A DNA stretch of 64,000 nucleotides from Rothia nasimurium (GCF_928391935.1 NZ_CAKMTD010000002.1:186001-250000), one strand, 5' to 3'; counted from the stretch's first letter, positions 27,473-37,373 are shown. The notes: generated by a model not told the origin, from the letters alone. Numbers and translations: made by a program.

Positions 27473-28849
27473 GTGGCCGATTCGGCAACAACAGAATTCG
27501 ATATCCTCATCCTCGGTGGCGGTAGCGCCGGTTACTCCGCAGCCCTACGCGCAGTACAGCTGGGCTTCACCGTAGGTCTCATCGAAAAGAGCAACCTAGG
27601 CGGCACCTGCCTGCACACCGGTTGCATCCCCACCAAGGCTTACCTCCACGCCGCAGAACTGGCTTCTGAAGCCAAGGAAGCATCAAAGTACGGCGTCAAC
27701 ACCACCCTTGAGTCCATCGACATGGCCAAGGTCCGTGATTACAAGGACGGCATCGTCGCCGGCAAGTTCAAGGGCCTGTCAGGCCTTCTCAAGATGAAGA
27801 AGGTCACCGTCATCGAAGGCGAAGGCAAGCTGACCGGCAAGGACACCATCACCGTCGGTGGTGTTGCCTACAAGGGCAAGCACATCATCCTGGCCTCCGG
27901 CTCTGTTTCCAAGACCTTCGGCATCGAAATCCGTGACCGCGTCCTCACCTCAACCGAGGCCCTGCAGATGGACTACCTGCCCAAGAGCGCAATCGTCCTG
28001 GGTGGCGGCGTCATCGGCTCCGAGTTCGCCTCCATGTGGAACTCCATGGGCGTAGAGGTCACCATCATCGAGGGCCTTCCCAACCTGGTCCCCAACGAAG
28101 ACCCCTCCATCATCAAGGTCGTTGAGCGCGAATTCAAGAAGCGCGGCATCAAGTCCTCACTGGGCAAGTTCTTCAAGACCGTTGAACAGGACGCCAACGG
28201 CGCCAAGGTCACCCTGGAAGACGGCACCGTCTTCGAGGCCGACATCGTTCTCGTGGCCGTCGGCCGTGGCCCCAACACCGAAGGTTTCGGCTACGACGAG
28301 CAGGGCCTGACCATGGATCGCGGCTTCGTCATCACCAACGAGCGCCTGCACACCGGCGTCGGCAACATCTACGCCATCGGCGACATCGTCCCCGGCGTCC
28401 AGCTGGCCCACCGCGGCTACCAGCAGGGCCGCTTCGTTGCAGAAGAAATCGCTGGCCTCAACCCCCAGATCGTTGAAGATATCAACATCCCCAAGGTCAC
28501 CTTCTGCGAGCCCGAAATCGCCTCCATCGGCTACTCCCAGCCCAAGGCTGAAGAGAAGTTCGGCAAGGAAAACGTTGAAGTTGCCGAATACAACCTGGCA
28601 GGTAATGGCAAGTCCTCCATCCTGGGTACCGGTGGCCTGGTCAAGGTTGTCCGCGAAAAGAATGGCCCCATCATCGGCGTTCACGCTGTTGGTAAGCGTA
28701 TGGGCGAGCAGATCGGTGAGGCCCAGATGTGGGTTGTGTGGGAAGCCTTCCCCGAGGATGTTGCTCAGTTCATCCACGCTCACCCCACCCAGAACGAGTC
28801 ACTGGGCGAAGCCGCTATGGCCCTCGCCGGTGCCCCTCTGCACGGCTAA
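27473..28849 (+). CDS. lpd: Dihydrolipoyl dehydrogenase (E3)
   Basis: A 458-residue pyridine nucleotide-disulfide oxidoreductase. FAD-binding ILILGGGSAGYSAA is near the start, the redox disulfide GGTCLHTGCIPTK has Cys 46 and 51, the NAD-binding GGGVIGSEFASMW lies mid-protein, and the C-terminal HAHPTQNE provides the catalytic His-Glu pair. It reoxidises lipoamide in pyruvate and 2-oxoglutarate dehydrogenase complexes. The GTG at 27473 has AAGGGAG 7 bases before it; an ATG six codons upstream has no such site. It is followed after 82 bases by the E2 gene. Confidence 0.97.
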   Translation: MADSATTEFDILILGGGSAGYSAALRAVQLGFTVGLIEKSNLGGTCLHTGCIPTKAYLHAAELASEAKEASKYGVNTTLESIDMAKVRDYKDGIVAGKFKGLSGLLKMKKVTVIEGEGKLTGKDTITVGGVAYKGKHIILASGSVSKTFGIEIRDRVLTSTEALQMDYLPKSAIVLGGGVIGSEFASMWNSMGVEVTIIEGLPNLVPNEDPSIIKVVEREFKKRGIKSSLGKFFKTVEQDANGAKVTLEDGTVFEADIVLVAVGRGPNTEGFGYDEQGLTMDRGFVITNERLHTGVGNIYAIGDIVPGVQLAHRGYQQGRFVAEEIAGLNPQIVEDINIPKVTFCEPEIASIGYSQPKAEEKFGKENVEVAEYNLAGNGKSSILGTGGLVKVVREKNGPIIGVHAVGKRMGEQIGEAQMWVVWEAFPEDVAQFIHAHPTQNESLGEAAMALAGAPLHG

Positions 28850-28931
28850 ATGAGTCTTCGGTAGGTGGTGCATCTTGGCGCCACCTACCCTCTTTCAATT
28901 TTCATCACTCACAAGGAGAATACGAAGGACT

Positions 28932-30623
28932 ATGTCCACTACCGTAGAACTGCCCGCACTGGGCGAATCCGTGACCGAGGGTACCGTTACCCGTTGGCTC
29001 GTTGAGGTTGGCGAAACCGTTGAGGTTGACCAGCCCATCGTCGAAGTTTCCACCGACAAGGTTGACACCGAGGTTCCCTCCCCCGTCGCCGGCGTCGTCG
29101 AAAAGATCCTGGTTGAAGAGGACGAGGACGTCGAGGTCGGCGCCCCCCTCATCATCATCGGCGACGGCTCCGGTGCAGCTGCCGCTGCCCCCGCCGCTCC
29201 CGCCGCTGAAGAGAAGAAGGAAGAAGCTGCTCCTGCAGCTCCCGCCACCCCTGCTCCTGCTGCTGCCGCTCCTGCCCCCGCCGCAGGTTCTGCAACCGGC
29301 ACCGAGGTCACCCTGCCCGCCCTGGGTGAGTCTGTCACCGAAGGCACCATCACCCGCTGGCTCAAGGAAGTTGGCGAAGAAGTAGCCGTTGACGAGCCCC
29401 TCGTTGAGGTCTCCACCGACAAGGTTGACACCGAGGTTCCCTCACCCGTAGCAGGTACCCTGCTCGAAATCCGTATCCAGGAAGACGAGGACGCTGAGGT
29501 TGGCCAGGTTCTGGCTATCATCGGCGACGCTTCTGCCGTTGCTGCCCCGGCTCCTGCAGCTGCTCCTGCTGCCCCTGCCGCAGAAGAGAAGAAGGAAGAA
29601 GCTGCCGCTCCCGCAGTTAAGGCTCCCGCCGCCGCTGAGGCACCCGCAGTTGAGCTTCCCACTGGCGAGAACGGCGAAGCCTACGTCACTCCCCTGGTCC
29701 GTAAGCTGGCCAAGCAGGAAGGCATTGACCTGTCCACCCTCAAGGGCACCGGTGTTGGCGGCCGCATCCGCAAGCAGGATGTCCTGGCCGCTGCTGAAGC
29801 CAAGAAGGCCGCTGCCCCTGCAGATGCCCCCGCTGCCGCACCTGCTGCAGCTGCTGCCCCTGCCCCCAAGGCTGAGGCCCCCAAGGCTGCCCTGTCCTCC
29901 AAGCGTGGCACCACCGAAAAGGCCCCCCGTATCCGCCAGACCGTTGCTAAGCGCATGGTTGAGTCCCTGGCTGTGTCTGCCCAGCTGACCACCGTCCAGG
30001 AAATCGACCTGACCCGCCTGGTTGCCCTGCGCAACAAGGCTAAGGCTGGCTTCGAGGCTCGTGAAGGTACCAAGCTCACCTTCCTGCCCTTCTTCACCAA
30101 GGCAGTCACCGAAGCCCTGCAGCAGTTCCCCCAGTTCAACTCCTCCATGAGCGACGACTTCAAGGAAATCACCTACCACGCCTCCGAGAACATCGGCCTG
30201 GCTGTAGACACCCCCAAGGGTCTGCTGGTTCCCGTCGTCAAGGACGCCGGTGAGCTGAACATCTCCGGTATTGCCAAGAAGATCAACGACGTTGCCAAGC
30301 GTGCCCGCGACGGCCAGGTTGGCCCCGAGGAGCTTTCAGGTTCAACCTTCACTATCTCCTCCACCGGTCAGACCGGCGGTGTCTTCTTCACCCCGATCAT
30401 CAACCAGCCCAACGTTGCAATCCTCGGCATCGGTTCCACCAATAAGCGCCCTGCAGTTATCCAGGACGCCGAAGGTAACGACGTCATTGCAATCCGCTCA
30501 CTGGCTTACTTCTCCCTGACCTACGACCACCGCGTTGTTGACGGGGCAGACGCAGGCCGCTTCCTGGCCTTCCTCAAGAACCGTCTTGAAGAAGCAGCCT
30601 TCGAAGCTGAGGTTGGCCTCTAA
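28932..30623 (+). CDS. sucB: 2-oxo acid dehydrogenase E2 (dihydrolipoyl acyltransferase)
   Basis: A 563-residue E2 protein. Two lipoyl domains carry DKVDTEVPSP with the lipoylated lysines at K43 and K164, each followed by an Ala/Pro-rich flexible linker. An E3-binding domain starts near residue 251 (YVTPLVRKLAKQEGIDL), and the catalytic domain ends with YDHRVVDGADAG (His 533, Asp 537). In actinobacteria this E2 (sucB or dlaT) serves the pyruvate dehydrogenase complex and is assembled with SucA. The ATG at 28932 follows AAGGACT. It is part of a run with lpd upstream and lipB/lipA downstream, which make the lipoyl cofactor it needs. Confidence 0.95.
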   Translation: MSTTVELPALGESVTEGTVTRWLVEVGETVEVDQPIVEVSTDKVDTEVPSPVAGVVEKILVEEDEDVEVGAPLIIIGDGSGAAAAAPAAPAAEEKKEEAAPAAPATPAPAAAAPAPAAGSATGTEVTLPALGESVTEGTITRWLKEVGEEVAVDEPLVEVSTDKVDTEVPSPVAGTLLEIRIQEDEDAEVGQVLAIIGDASAVAAPAPAAAPAAPAAEEKKEEAAAPAVKAPAAAEAPAVELPTGENGEAYVTPLVRKLAKQEGIDLSTLKGTGVGGRIRKQDVLAAAEAKKAAAPADAPAAAPAAAAAPAPKAEAPKAALSSKRGTTEKAPRIRQTVAKRMVESLAVSAQLTTVQEIDLTRLVALRNKAKAGFEAREGTKLTFLPFFTKAVTEALQQFPQFNSSMSDDFKEITYHASENIGLAVDTPKGLLVPVVKDAGELNISGIAKKINDVAKRARDGQVGPEELSGSTFTISSTGQTGGVFFTPIINQPNVAILGIGSTNKRPAVIQDAEGNDVIAIRSLAYFSLTYDHRVVDGADAGRFLAFLKNRLEEAAFEAEVGL

Positions 30624-30654
30624 AATCCCGTCAAGCTATTTCAGCTGACACATG

Positions 30655-30693
30655 AGCAGGTGCCCTATCGGATTATCCGGTAGGGCACCTGCT
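30655..30693 (+). terminator. Intrinsic terminator after the E2 gene
   Basis: A 17-bp stem with one G-T pair (AGCAGGTGCCCTATCGG / CCGGTAGGGCACCTGCT) and a 5-base loop lies 31 bases after the stop. The T-run is short, so it may rely on stem strength. Confidence 0.8.
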
Positions 30694-30787
30694 GTACATA
30701 CGGCAGCCTTGCCTGCGTGGCCACTCCCACACCGCTTTTACTGTCAAAGTGTCGCTAAGCCGCAGTCCCTTAAGTAGACTTGTCATT

Positions 30788-31171
30788 ATGACGATCGCAT
30801 TTTCAATTCTTCTTTTCTTGCACCTGGTCGGTGCAGCCATGGTCTTCGGCATCTGGATTGGCACCTTCAAAAAAGGTGTTGTGCTACCGGGCCAGTTCCA
30901 TGCGGCCCTCCTGCAGGTCGTAACCGGTTTTGCCCTCTACTTCATTCAGATGGCTCACAACATGCAGCTCAACCACATGATGATTGGTATCAAGATGGTG
31001 ATTGCCCTGGTCATCGCCGTAGCTGCCTTCATGGGTCAGAAGAAGTACAAGGCCGCTAAGGCCCTGGGCACCCCCGAAGCAGGCAAGAACATCGGCCTGG
31101 CTCATACTGTAGGTGGCCTTGCCCTCATCAACATCGGCATCGCTGTTTTCATGCAGGGCCCCCTGATCTAA
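30788..31171 (+). CDS. Small integral membrane protein, unknown function
   Basis: A 127-residue protein with four predicted membrane helices (about 1-22, 38-60, 68-87 and 104-124) and a positively charged loop (GQKKYKAAKALGTPEAGKN). It has no signal peptide or known catalytic motif that I recognise. The ATG at 30788 has no clear ribosome binding site, and the sequence just upstream (TAGACT about 10 bases before) would fit a leaderless transcript; that is inference. It has its own strong terminator downstream. Confidence 0.75.
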   Translation: MTIAFSILLFLHLVGAAMVFGIWIGTFKKGVVLPGQFHAALLQVVTGFALYFIQMAHNMQLNHMMIGIKMVIALVIAVAAFMGQKKYKAAKALGTPEAGKNIGLAHTVGGLALINIGIAVFMQGPLI

Positions 31172-31196
31172 GACAGGTCACCTCATCCAGGGACCC

Positions 31197-31230
31197 AAAG
31201 GGTAGGGACGGTTATCCGTCCCTACCCTTT
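31197..31230. terminator. Bidirectional intrinsic terminator
   Basis: A perfect 15-bp stem (AAAGGGTAGGGACGG / CCGTCCCTACCCTTT) with loop TTAT, followed by TGTTT. It lies between the convergent membrane-protein and pseudokinase genes. Confidence 0.92.
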
Positions 31231-31242
31231 TGTTTACCCTAA

Positions 31243-32904
31243 CTATGAGTAGGCCAAGCTGACCGCTTCTGCCCTGTGAAGAAGGTACTTTCCCTCCTGT
31301 TTCTTGGCCTCGATCCGGGCTTTTTGGAGGACGATGCCGTCCCTGACTTCTATGCCCTGTTCAGCCAACTCAGCAGAAGGCCCCTGGGGAGTATACCCAA
31401 CAGATTGAATATAGATAAGGGCCGTGAAACTATCACCTCCTGGGCCCGGGGTGATGGATTCAATGCTGTGTAAGGAGGTTTGCATGTGGGCTAATTGGGA
31501 GGCATCTGGGTCTTGGAGCAAAGTTCTATCAGCTTCATCAACTCCCCCACCGGCAACAGCATAATCAGCGATGCGCTCAGGCGCTTGGTCTGTTAAAGCC
31601 TGGCTCCGTACTGAAATCAGGTCTGCCAGAATCTGGGCTAGGTCTTGGTTCTCTTCCATCTCGGGGGCAGCTGCTTGGGCGGCGGGGACGGAGGGCTGCT
31701 CTCCAGGAGATGCCTCGGCCGCTGGGCTTTCTTCTTCTACCGCGATCTCAGCGGCGACAACAGTATCTGGGGTTGGGGCAGGTGTAGCCTGCTGATGGGC
31801 GTCCTGCCCAGGCAGACCAAACTGGAAGGCCAGGTAGCCACCTGCCGCGAGGACGAGGCATAGAGCCCCCACCACCTGCACCCTCGGGGGCAAACGCCGC
31901 CCTGTCTTTCCTGTCTTTCCTGCGGCAGTCTGGAAAATCTTGGGTGAGGCTAGATTCCGGCCTGCGGGCCGGTTCAAATTTTTGGTTGTCTCTCGCACCT
32001 GGGACTTTTTGCGAAACTTCCGGCGGACGGGGGTAGGTTCGGCTGGTTGCAGTGTGGGCAGAAGGTGGTGGACGCTGGGATGGGCGCTCAGATGCAGTTC
32101 AAGGGGCTGGGGGTCGTCTGCGAGTTCGAACAGGGACGCTATTTGGGCCAGGGTAGGTTGCTGGGCGCGACGGTCAATGGCGTTCTCTAAAGTCTCTGCC
32201 ATCGCTTCACTAGTGCCAGGAGCTGCAATAGGCAATGGGGTGCGTAAACGCTGGGCTACTGGTTTTTCCCCCGTCAGGCACTGCCAGAGGATACCGGCGC
32301 AGGCCCCCGTATCATCTGCGATTGCTTTGGCGACGGTTGCCTCATCTGCTGCACGAAGATCCTTATCCGGCGGCAATAATTTCAGGTCCCCCGTCATGGT
32401 AAAGGCAAGAGAGTCTGCTGTGAGGTCCCGGTAGGCCATCTGGTGGCTGTGGAGTAGGTCGAGCCCTTGAATGAGTTGGCCGGCAACTGAGACAACCTGC
32501 CCCAGGGGCATTGCGCCCTTGGCCGCGCAGTAGTCGGCGAGGGTTCCGGCTTCTAGGGGCTCCACCCAGATTTGGTCGTCTGCTGAGTCTTGCCCCTGGC
32601 TGATGGCGTCCACGCGGGCAACTGCAGGTAGCGCAGGCAGGCTACACAGCCTCTCTGGGGCCTTACTCTGCCCGGACGGCATGGGAACAAGGGTGTAAGG
32701 CCCGGGCGGTAGCTGGAGGTGCTCTGCTGTTTCGCCTGAGCAGGTAACAAGCCAGGCTGGGGTTTTCCGTGAGCTGCCCAGGGGGAAGAGGACCTTGACG
32801 TCTGGTGCGGTTGATGTGTGCTCAGCCCCAGGCACAGGACCCGTTGGGAACTGATCGACGGCGGTGTCTGGGGCTAGGCTCGTGGGACTAAGCTGTGCAT
32901 TCAT
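31243..32904 (-). CDS. Membrane protein with a degenerate protein-kinase domain
   Basis: A 553-residue protein. Residues ~30-270 resemble the C-lobe of a Ser/Thr kinase: GQLIQGLDLLHSHQMAYRDLTADSLAF matches the catalytic loop, with HRD changed to YRD (Asp 160) and the following Asn replaced. No glycine-rich loop or DFG is visible (TGDLKLLPPD stands at that place). A basic linker leads to one membrane helix (about 341-364), then a Pro/Ala/Glu-rich stalk and an extracellular domain. It is probably a pseudokinase used as a scaffold, as with MviN/FhaA-linked pseudokinases elsewhere. Start ATG 32904 is chosen over a 36-codon extension. Confidence 0.7.
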   Translation of the reverse strand: MNAQLSPTSLAPDTAVDQFPTGPVPGAEHTSTAPDVKVLFPLGSSRKTPAWLVTCSGETAEHLQLPPGPYTLVPMPSGQSKAPERLCSLPALPAVARVDAISQGQDSADDQIWVEPLEAGTLADYCAAKGAMPLGQVVSVAGQLIQGLDLLHSHQMAYRDLTADSLAFTMTGDLKLLPPDKDLRAADEATVAKAIADDTGACAGILWQCLTGEKPVAQRLRTPLPIAAPGTSEAMAETLENAIDRRAQQPTLAQIASLFELADDPQPLELHLSAHPSVHHLLPTLQPAEPTPVRRKFRKKSQVRETTKNLNRPAGRNLASPKIFQTAAGKTGKTGRRLPPRVQVVGALCLVLAAGGYLAFQFGLPGQDAHQQATPAPTPDTVVAAEIAVEEESPAAEASPGEQPSVPAAQAAAPEMEENQDLAQILADLISVRSQALTDQAPERIADYAVAGGGVDEADRTLLQDPDASQLAHMQTSLHSIESITPGPGGDSFTALIYIQSVGYTPQGPSAELAEQGIEVRDGIVLQKARIEAKKQEGKYLLHRAEAVSLAYS

Positions 32905-33105
32905 ACCCCTAGTCTTACCTGACCCGGCTATTCCCCCCTGAAAGTTTTCCACAGGCACGACTATTTCCCCTAGCCAGCTCAATGAATCTGCGGTGTCACA
33001 GAAGAGAAACACAAGGAATTCTCCCCATATCCCCCAGGAGTGCTCATCGCTGCCTGAAGCGACTGCCGGTTTTACCTTTTCCTCAAAAGGACTAATCTAG
33101 AGGGT

Positions 33106-33777
33106 ATGGCATTAGAGTTTGAGCGTGTGGGCCTGGCCCCCGACTATGTGGAATACACCGGTGCCCTGGACTATCAGCGCACCGTCCACGAGCAGGTAGC
33201 CAGCAAACGCCGGCAGAACACCGTCCTGCTCCTAGAGCACCAGGAAGTCATCACCGCCGGTAAACGCACCGAAGACCATGAGTACCCCACCGACGACCGC
33301 GTCCCCGTCGTGAAAATTGACCGGGGCGGCAAGCTCACCTGGCACGGCCCCGGCCAGCTCGTCGGCTACCCTATCGTTCAACTCCCAGAGCCCATCGACG
33401 TAGTCCGCTACGTCCGCGTCCTAGAAGAAGTCCTCATCAACGTCATCACCGACCTGGGCATTACCTGCCAGCGGGTTGAAGGACGATCAGGGGTCTGGGT
33501 CCTGGGCGACGGCGCCCTCATTCCCGACAAAAAAATTGCAGCCATCGGAATCCGGGTCTCAAAAAACACCACCATGCACGGCTTTTCCCTCAACTGCAAC
33601 AACCCCACCGACCCCTTCAGTGCCTTTATCCCCTGCGGTATCACCGATGCGGGCGTCACCACCATCAGCGAACAGCTCGGCCGGAATATAACCCCAGCCG
33701 ATGTTGTTGACCGTGTAGAAGAAGAGCTGGCCCGCTACGCTGATCAGCTCGCAGCTGACTTCACCGTCGCCAACTAG
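33106..33777 (+). CDS. lipB: Octanoyl-[ACP]:protein N-octanoyltransferase
   Basis: A 223-residue enzyme that moves octanoyl groups from acyl carrier protein to lipoyl domains, such as those of the E2 encoded 2.5 kb upstream. The [18 protein letters not shown] signature, catalytic Lys in PDKKIAAIG (K143) and catalytic Cys in FIPCGI (C177) are all present. It is followed after 61 bases by lipA, which completes lipoyl synthesis. The ATG start has little ribosome binding site, with AGAGGGT immediately upstream. Confidence 0.97.
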   Translation: MALEFERVGLAPDYVEYTGALDYQRTVHEQVASKRRQNTVLLLEHQEVITAGKRTEDHEYPTDDRVPVVKIDRGGKLTWHGPGQLVGYPIVQLPEPIDVVRYVRVLEEVLINVITDLGITCQRVEGRSGVWVLGDGALIPDKKIAAIGIRVSKNTTMHGFSLNCNNPTDPFSAFIPCGITDAGVTTISEQLGRNITPADVVDRVEEELARYADQLAADFTVAN

Positions 33778-33838
33778 TATTATTCAGACACCAATTGACC
33801 GGTTGGAATCCAACCCCACCGAAGGAGAAACCTCACCC

Positions 33839-34846
33839 ATGAGCGCCCAGCCCGAAGGCCGTAAGCTCCTGCGCGTTGAAGCCCGCAACGCCGAAGTACC
33901 CATCGAGAAAAAGCCCTCATGGATCAAAACCAAAGCCAAGGTCGGCCCCGAATACAAGGAAATGGTCGACCTCGCCCGCGGTTCAGGCCTGCACACCGTC
34001 TGTGAAGAAGCAGGCTGCCCCAACATCTACGAATGCTGGGAAGACCGCGAAGCAACCTACCTGATCGGTGGCTCCGAATGTACCCGCCGCTGCGACTTCT
34101 GCATGATCGACACCGGCAAGCCCGTCGCCATCGACCGCACCGAACCCATCAAGGTCGCCCTCAACGTCAAGAAGATGGGCCTGCGCTACGCCACCGTCAC
34201 CGGCGTCGCCCGTGACGACCTTGAGGACGGCGGGGCTTGGCTGTATGCCGAAACCATCCGCCAGATTCATCGCGTTTCCCCCAACACCGGCGTTGAAATC
34301 CTGATTCCCGACTTCAAGGGCAAGGAGGAGGACGTCCAGCAGGTCATCGACGCCGCCCCCGAGGTCTTTGCCCACAACCTCGAAACCGTCCCCCGCATTT
34401 TCCGCCAGATCCGCCCCGCCTTCCGCTACGAGCGGTCCCTGGACGTCATTACCCAGGGCAAGGAGGCCGGGCTGATTACCAAGTCCAACCTGATCCTGGG
34501 TATGGGCGAAACCAACGAGGAAGTCTACGAAGCCCTCTGCGATCTGCACGACGCAGGTTGCGACCTCATTACCCTCACCCAGTACCTACGCCCCGGCCCC
34601 CTCTTCCACCCCATCGAACGCTGGGTCAAGCCCGCCGAATTCGTCGAGCTCTCCAAGATGGCCGAAGAAATCGGCTTTGCCGGCGTCATGGCTGGCCCCA
34701 TGGTCCGATCCTCCTACCGGGCAGGTAAGCTCTGGGCCCGCGCCATGAAGAAGCAGGGCCGGGAAATCCCCGAGCACCTCTCCCACATCGACGACACCGG
34801 CTTCGCCATGCAGGAAGCCAGCTCCCTCGTCGCCGCAGGAGCCTAA
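33839..34846 (+). CDS. lipA: Lipoyl synthase
   Basis: A 335-residue radical SAM enzyme that inserts two sulfur atoms into octanoylated lipoyl domains. It has the auxiliary cluster cysteines C55, C60 and C66 ([12 protein letters not shown]) and the radical SAM C-x3-C-x2-C at C81, C85 and C88. The conserved C-terminal [10 protein letters not shown], whose Ser ligates the auxiliary cluster, is present. The ATG at 33839 has GAAGGAG upstream and is preferred to a 12-codon extension. It lies in lipB-lipA order, as in M. tuberculosis. Confidence 0.98.
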   Translation: MSAQPEGRKLLRVEARNAEVPIEKKPSWIKTKAKVGPEYKEMVDLARGSGLHTVCEEAGCPNIYECWEDREATYLIGGSECTRRCDFCMIDTGKPVAIDRTEPIKVALNVKKMGLRYATVTGVARDDLEDGGAWLYAETIRQIHRVSPNTGVEILIPDFKGKEEDVQQVIDAAPEVFAHNLETVPRIFRQIRPAFRYERSLDVITQGKEAGLITKSNLILGMGETNEEVYEALCDLHDAGCDLITLTQYLRPGPLFHPIERWVKPAEFVELSKMAEEIGFAGVMAGPMVRSSYRAGKLWARAMKKQGREIPEHLSHIDDTGFAMQEASSLVAAGA

Positions 34847-34858
34847 TCACCAACAGTT

Positions 34859-34891
34859 CAAGCGCCCACCGGTTTCACCAGTGGGCGCTTG
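34859..34891 (+). terminator. Intrinsic terminator after lipA
   Basis: A perfect 11-bp stem (CAAGCGCCCAC / GTGGGCGCTTG) with an 11-base loop begins 13 bases after the lipA stop. The T-run is weak, so partial readthrough into the next gene is possible. Confidence 0.75.
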
Positions 34892-34911
34892 CCCTATAGA
34901 ATAGGTGAGTT

Positions 34912-35700
34912 ATGGCGACGCCGAATACGCCGGCTCCCAGCGCCAGAAAAACCATCACACCAAAGGACACAGAAGTGGCTGAATCCCGCGAAGAGAAGAA
35001 GAAGGCCCGCGCCGAACGTCGCGCCAAGCGTGGCCCCGGCATGTTTGCCCAGATGAAGCAGGTCTATGCTATGACCCGCGAACAGGACCCCAACATCCCC
35101 TGGATCTTGGCCCTCATCTTCTTCGGCACCGTCCTCGTCTTCCTGCTCATCGGTTTGCTGTTGAACAACTGGATCACCTTCCTGATTATCGGCATTCCCT
35201 TCGGCATCCTCTTCGCCGTCATGGTGCTCTCCCGCCGTGCAGAAAAAGCAGCCTTCGCCCAGCTTGAAGGCCAGCCCGGCCGATCCGGCGCGGCCCTGTC
35301 CACCCTGCGTCGCGGCTGGATCTTTGAACAGCAGCCCGTAGCCGTCAACAAGTCCCAGGACGTCGTCTTCCGCGCGATTGGCCGCCCCGGCATCGTCCTG
35401 GTCACCGAAGGCCCCACCTCCCGCGTCAATGCCCTGGTCCAGAAAGAAAAGCTCAAGTACGCCAAGATCGTACCGACCGTACCCGTCTCTGTGATCAACA
35501 CCGGCAAGGCTGAGGGGCAGACCGACCTCAAGCAGCTCACCAAGACCATGAATAAGCTGCCCAAGAAGCTCACCCAGCAGGAAATGCACCAGGTCGCAAA
35601 CCGCATTGAGTCGCTCTCCAAGCACAACAGCATGATGAACTCTATCCCCAAGGGTATCGACCCCATGCGTATGCGCCCCGACCGCAAGGGCATGCGCTAA
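34912..35700 (+). CDS. DUF4191 family membrane protein
   Basis: A 262-residue protein with a basic, charged N-terminus (EEKKKARAERRAKRGPG), two membrane helices (about 63-84 and 88-106) and a C-terminal cytoplasmic domain (RRGWIFEQQPVAVNKSQDVVFRAIG RPGIVLVTEG). This is the DUF4191/Rv2219 family, always near lipA and glnA in actinobacteria. Its function is unknown. The position after lipB-lipA and before an RDD protein and glnA matches M. tuberculosis Rv2217-Rv2220. Confidence 0.9.
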   Translation: MATPNTPAPSARKTITPKDTEVAESREEKKKARAERRAKRGPGMFAQMKQVYAMTREQDPNIPWILALIFFGTVLVFLLIGLLLNNWITFLIIGIPFGILFAVMVLSRRAEKAAFAQLEGQPGRSGAALSTLRRGWIFEQQPVAVNKSQDVVFRAIGRPGIVLVTEGPTSRVNALVQKEKLKYAKIVPTVPVSVINTGKAEGQTDLKQLTKTMNKLPKKLTQQEMHQVANRIESLSKHNSMMNSIPKGIDPMRMRPDRKGMR

Positions 35701-35706
35701 AACCCA

Positions 35707-35747
35707 ACAGTAAAGGCCCGGTTCTTCAAGAACCGGGCCTTTACTGT
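35707..35747. terminator. Very strong bidirectional terminator
   Basis: Arms of 20 bases, 35707-35726 and 35728-35747, are exact reverse complements, separated by one base (centre CTTCAAG). AAAGGCCCGG / CCGGGCCTTT form the core. It sits between the convergent DUF4191 and VTT-like genes and reads the same in both directions. Confidence 0.92.
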
Positions 35748-35755
35748 ATGCACCC

Positions 35756-36637
35756 TTATGTGGTGGTCTTCTGCTTCTTACTGGACTTATACCAGTTAGC
35801 TATGAAAACGTAGGCAAGCAGGGCCAGAGTTATCTGCAGCATGTACTTGTCTATGGTTTGCAGAGTTGGTTGAACTCCCTCACCAAACATCAAGCCCAGG
35901 TACAGGTAGAAGCACTTATTGGCCAGGGCCAGCAGGTAGATATAGACGGCAATGCCCCAGCCGCTGAGCCGACGAATTCCCGCAATAGCCACCAGGATCG
36001 TGGCCGGGATCGGGGAGAAGGGAATAAACCCAAGAGCCAGGCAGAAAAAGAGGTGGCGCTCCACAAAACCTTCAAGTTTGCGGTACCAGAGGGGGGTGTG
36101 GCTAGCGAAAATCCAGTGGATGAAGTCCTGCCCCCAGTGCTTACCCATGAAGTAGTAGACCAGCAGGAACTTAATATGGCTCAGGGCCGCTAGCAGGGCT
36201 ACCCCAGACCACAGCAGTATATTTTGCTGGTTCTGGGCGGCCGTAATCAGGGTACCAATCCCAGACCCGGTCAGCAGGGCCAGCAGGGCCGGGGCATTAA
36301 CCATCAGGTTGGGGCGCAGGGGAATCATGACCAGGGAGAAAACCGTCATGACCCCCAGCAGGCTCAACAGAATCTTATCTGTCTTACCGGGGTGCAGCAG
36401 GAAGTTCGGCAAGGACGCCTCCTGCCCCCGCTCCTCCGGTGCGGACGGCTGGGCGTCGGTTGGTTGGGCGTCGGTTAGTTGGGTGTCGGCCAGCCCAGCC
36501 TGGTTCGGCTCAGCCTCAGCTACGCTAGCAGCCTCAGCCCCTCCCCCAGCTACAACCGGCCCGTCCAGATCAGCCGGGGCAACCGCGTCCTGGCCCACCT
36601 CAATCTGCTCACCACGAGCATTCTGCGTTTCAGACAT
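35756..36637 (-). CDS. VTT/DedA-like membrane protein
   Basis: A 293-residue protein. The first ~80 residues are acidic and repetitive (QLTDAQPTDAQPSAP) and probably disordered. The rest has about five or six membrane helices with a DedA/SNARE-associated-like core: LVYYFMGKHWGQDFIHW, then ERHLFFCLALGFIPFSPIPATILVAIAG with the F-x3-P-P-like loop typical of VTT proteins. DedA/VTT proteins are linked to lipid-carrier recycling and membrane homeostasis. The substrate is unknown. It is 9 bases downstream of the RDD gene on the same strand. Confidence 0.75.
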   Translation of the reverse strand: MSETQNARGEQIEVGQDAVAPADLDGPVVAGGGAEAASVAEAEPNQAGLADTQLTDAQPTDAQPSAPEERGQEASLPNFLLHPGKTDKILLSLLGVMTVFSLVMIPLRPNLMVNAPALLALLTGSGIGTLITAAQNQQNILLWSGVALLAALSHIKFLLVYYFMGKHWGQDFIHWIFASHTPLWYRKLEGFVERHLFFCLALGFIPFSPIPATILVAIAGIRRLSGWGIAVYIYLLALANKCFYLYLGLMFGEGVQPTLQTIDKYMLQITLALLAYVFIANWYKSSKKQKTTT

Positions 36638-36646
36638 CCACCCCTC

Positions 36647-37108
36647 CTAACGAATCACAACAAGAACAGTATGCCGGGCCTGGTCATGCAAACCCCGCTG
36701 ATTAGCGTCCATAATCAGCACTGGCAGAAGCAGCATCACCAAAGACTGCCGAATCAAAGCCGACAACCAGCCAGCAGGCTTCCCGTCCAAACGCTGAACC
36801 TGCATACCCAAGGCAAAATGCCCCACCGTATGCCCCATAAAACCAACAGCCACCACCATATACAGCCAGAAAAACACCAGCTGAACAACATCAATGACAG
36901 CGACATTGACCTCCGGGAACAGGAACCGGCCTACCAGCCAGAACAAACCCTCCACCAGGTACCAGTCAACCGCAAAAGCAAGCAACCGGGGCAAAGGCCG
37001 GGCAATAGCCCCCCGCCCCTTACGAGGCCGCCCCATATCCTGCCCCGGATACTCCATCCAGGTCGGCGCCCCCTCAATCCAGGAGCCCAAATCTTTTCTC
37101 GAAACCAT
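36647..37108 (-). CDS. RDD family membrane protein (Rv2219A-like)
   Basis: A 153-residue protein with an RDD domain: [22 protein letters not shown] (R and D of the motif in [13 protein letters not shown]), a second helix and [22 protein letters not shown]. Three membrane helices. RDD proteins are of uncertain, possibly transport, function. Its place beside glnA1 is conserved in actinobacteria. The start MVSRKDLG at 37108 has AAGG 9 bases upstream. It is divergent from glnA, and the 265 bases between must hold both promoters. Confidence 0.88.
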   Translation of the reverse strand: MVSRKDLGSWIEGAPTWMEYPGQDMGRPRKGRGAIARPLPRLLAFAVDWYLVEGLFWLVGRFLFPEVNVAVIDVVQLVFFWLYMVVAVGFMGHTVGHFALGMQVQRLDGKPAGWLSALIRQSLVMLLLPVLIMDANQRGLHDQARHTVLVVIR

Positions 37109-37373
37109 AACATCTAACCTTACCGGCTTCACCCACCACCGGCCAGGGACAACCCACCCCCGCGCCCCGTCCTACCATCCGAGAAACCAACACCCCACCA
37201 CCTACACTGGAAGAAGCACCGTAACAGCACCGCAACCAACCACACAGGGCTTGTTACACACGCGAAACACAAGCGACACTTCAGAGCAAAAAATCCAGCC
37301 TAGGCTAGGAAACAACAAACAGGGACCCAGACCAGGGACCCGGGTCGCCACAACTCAAGGAGAACAACCGACC

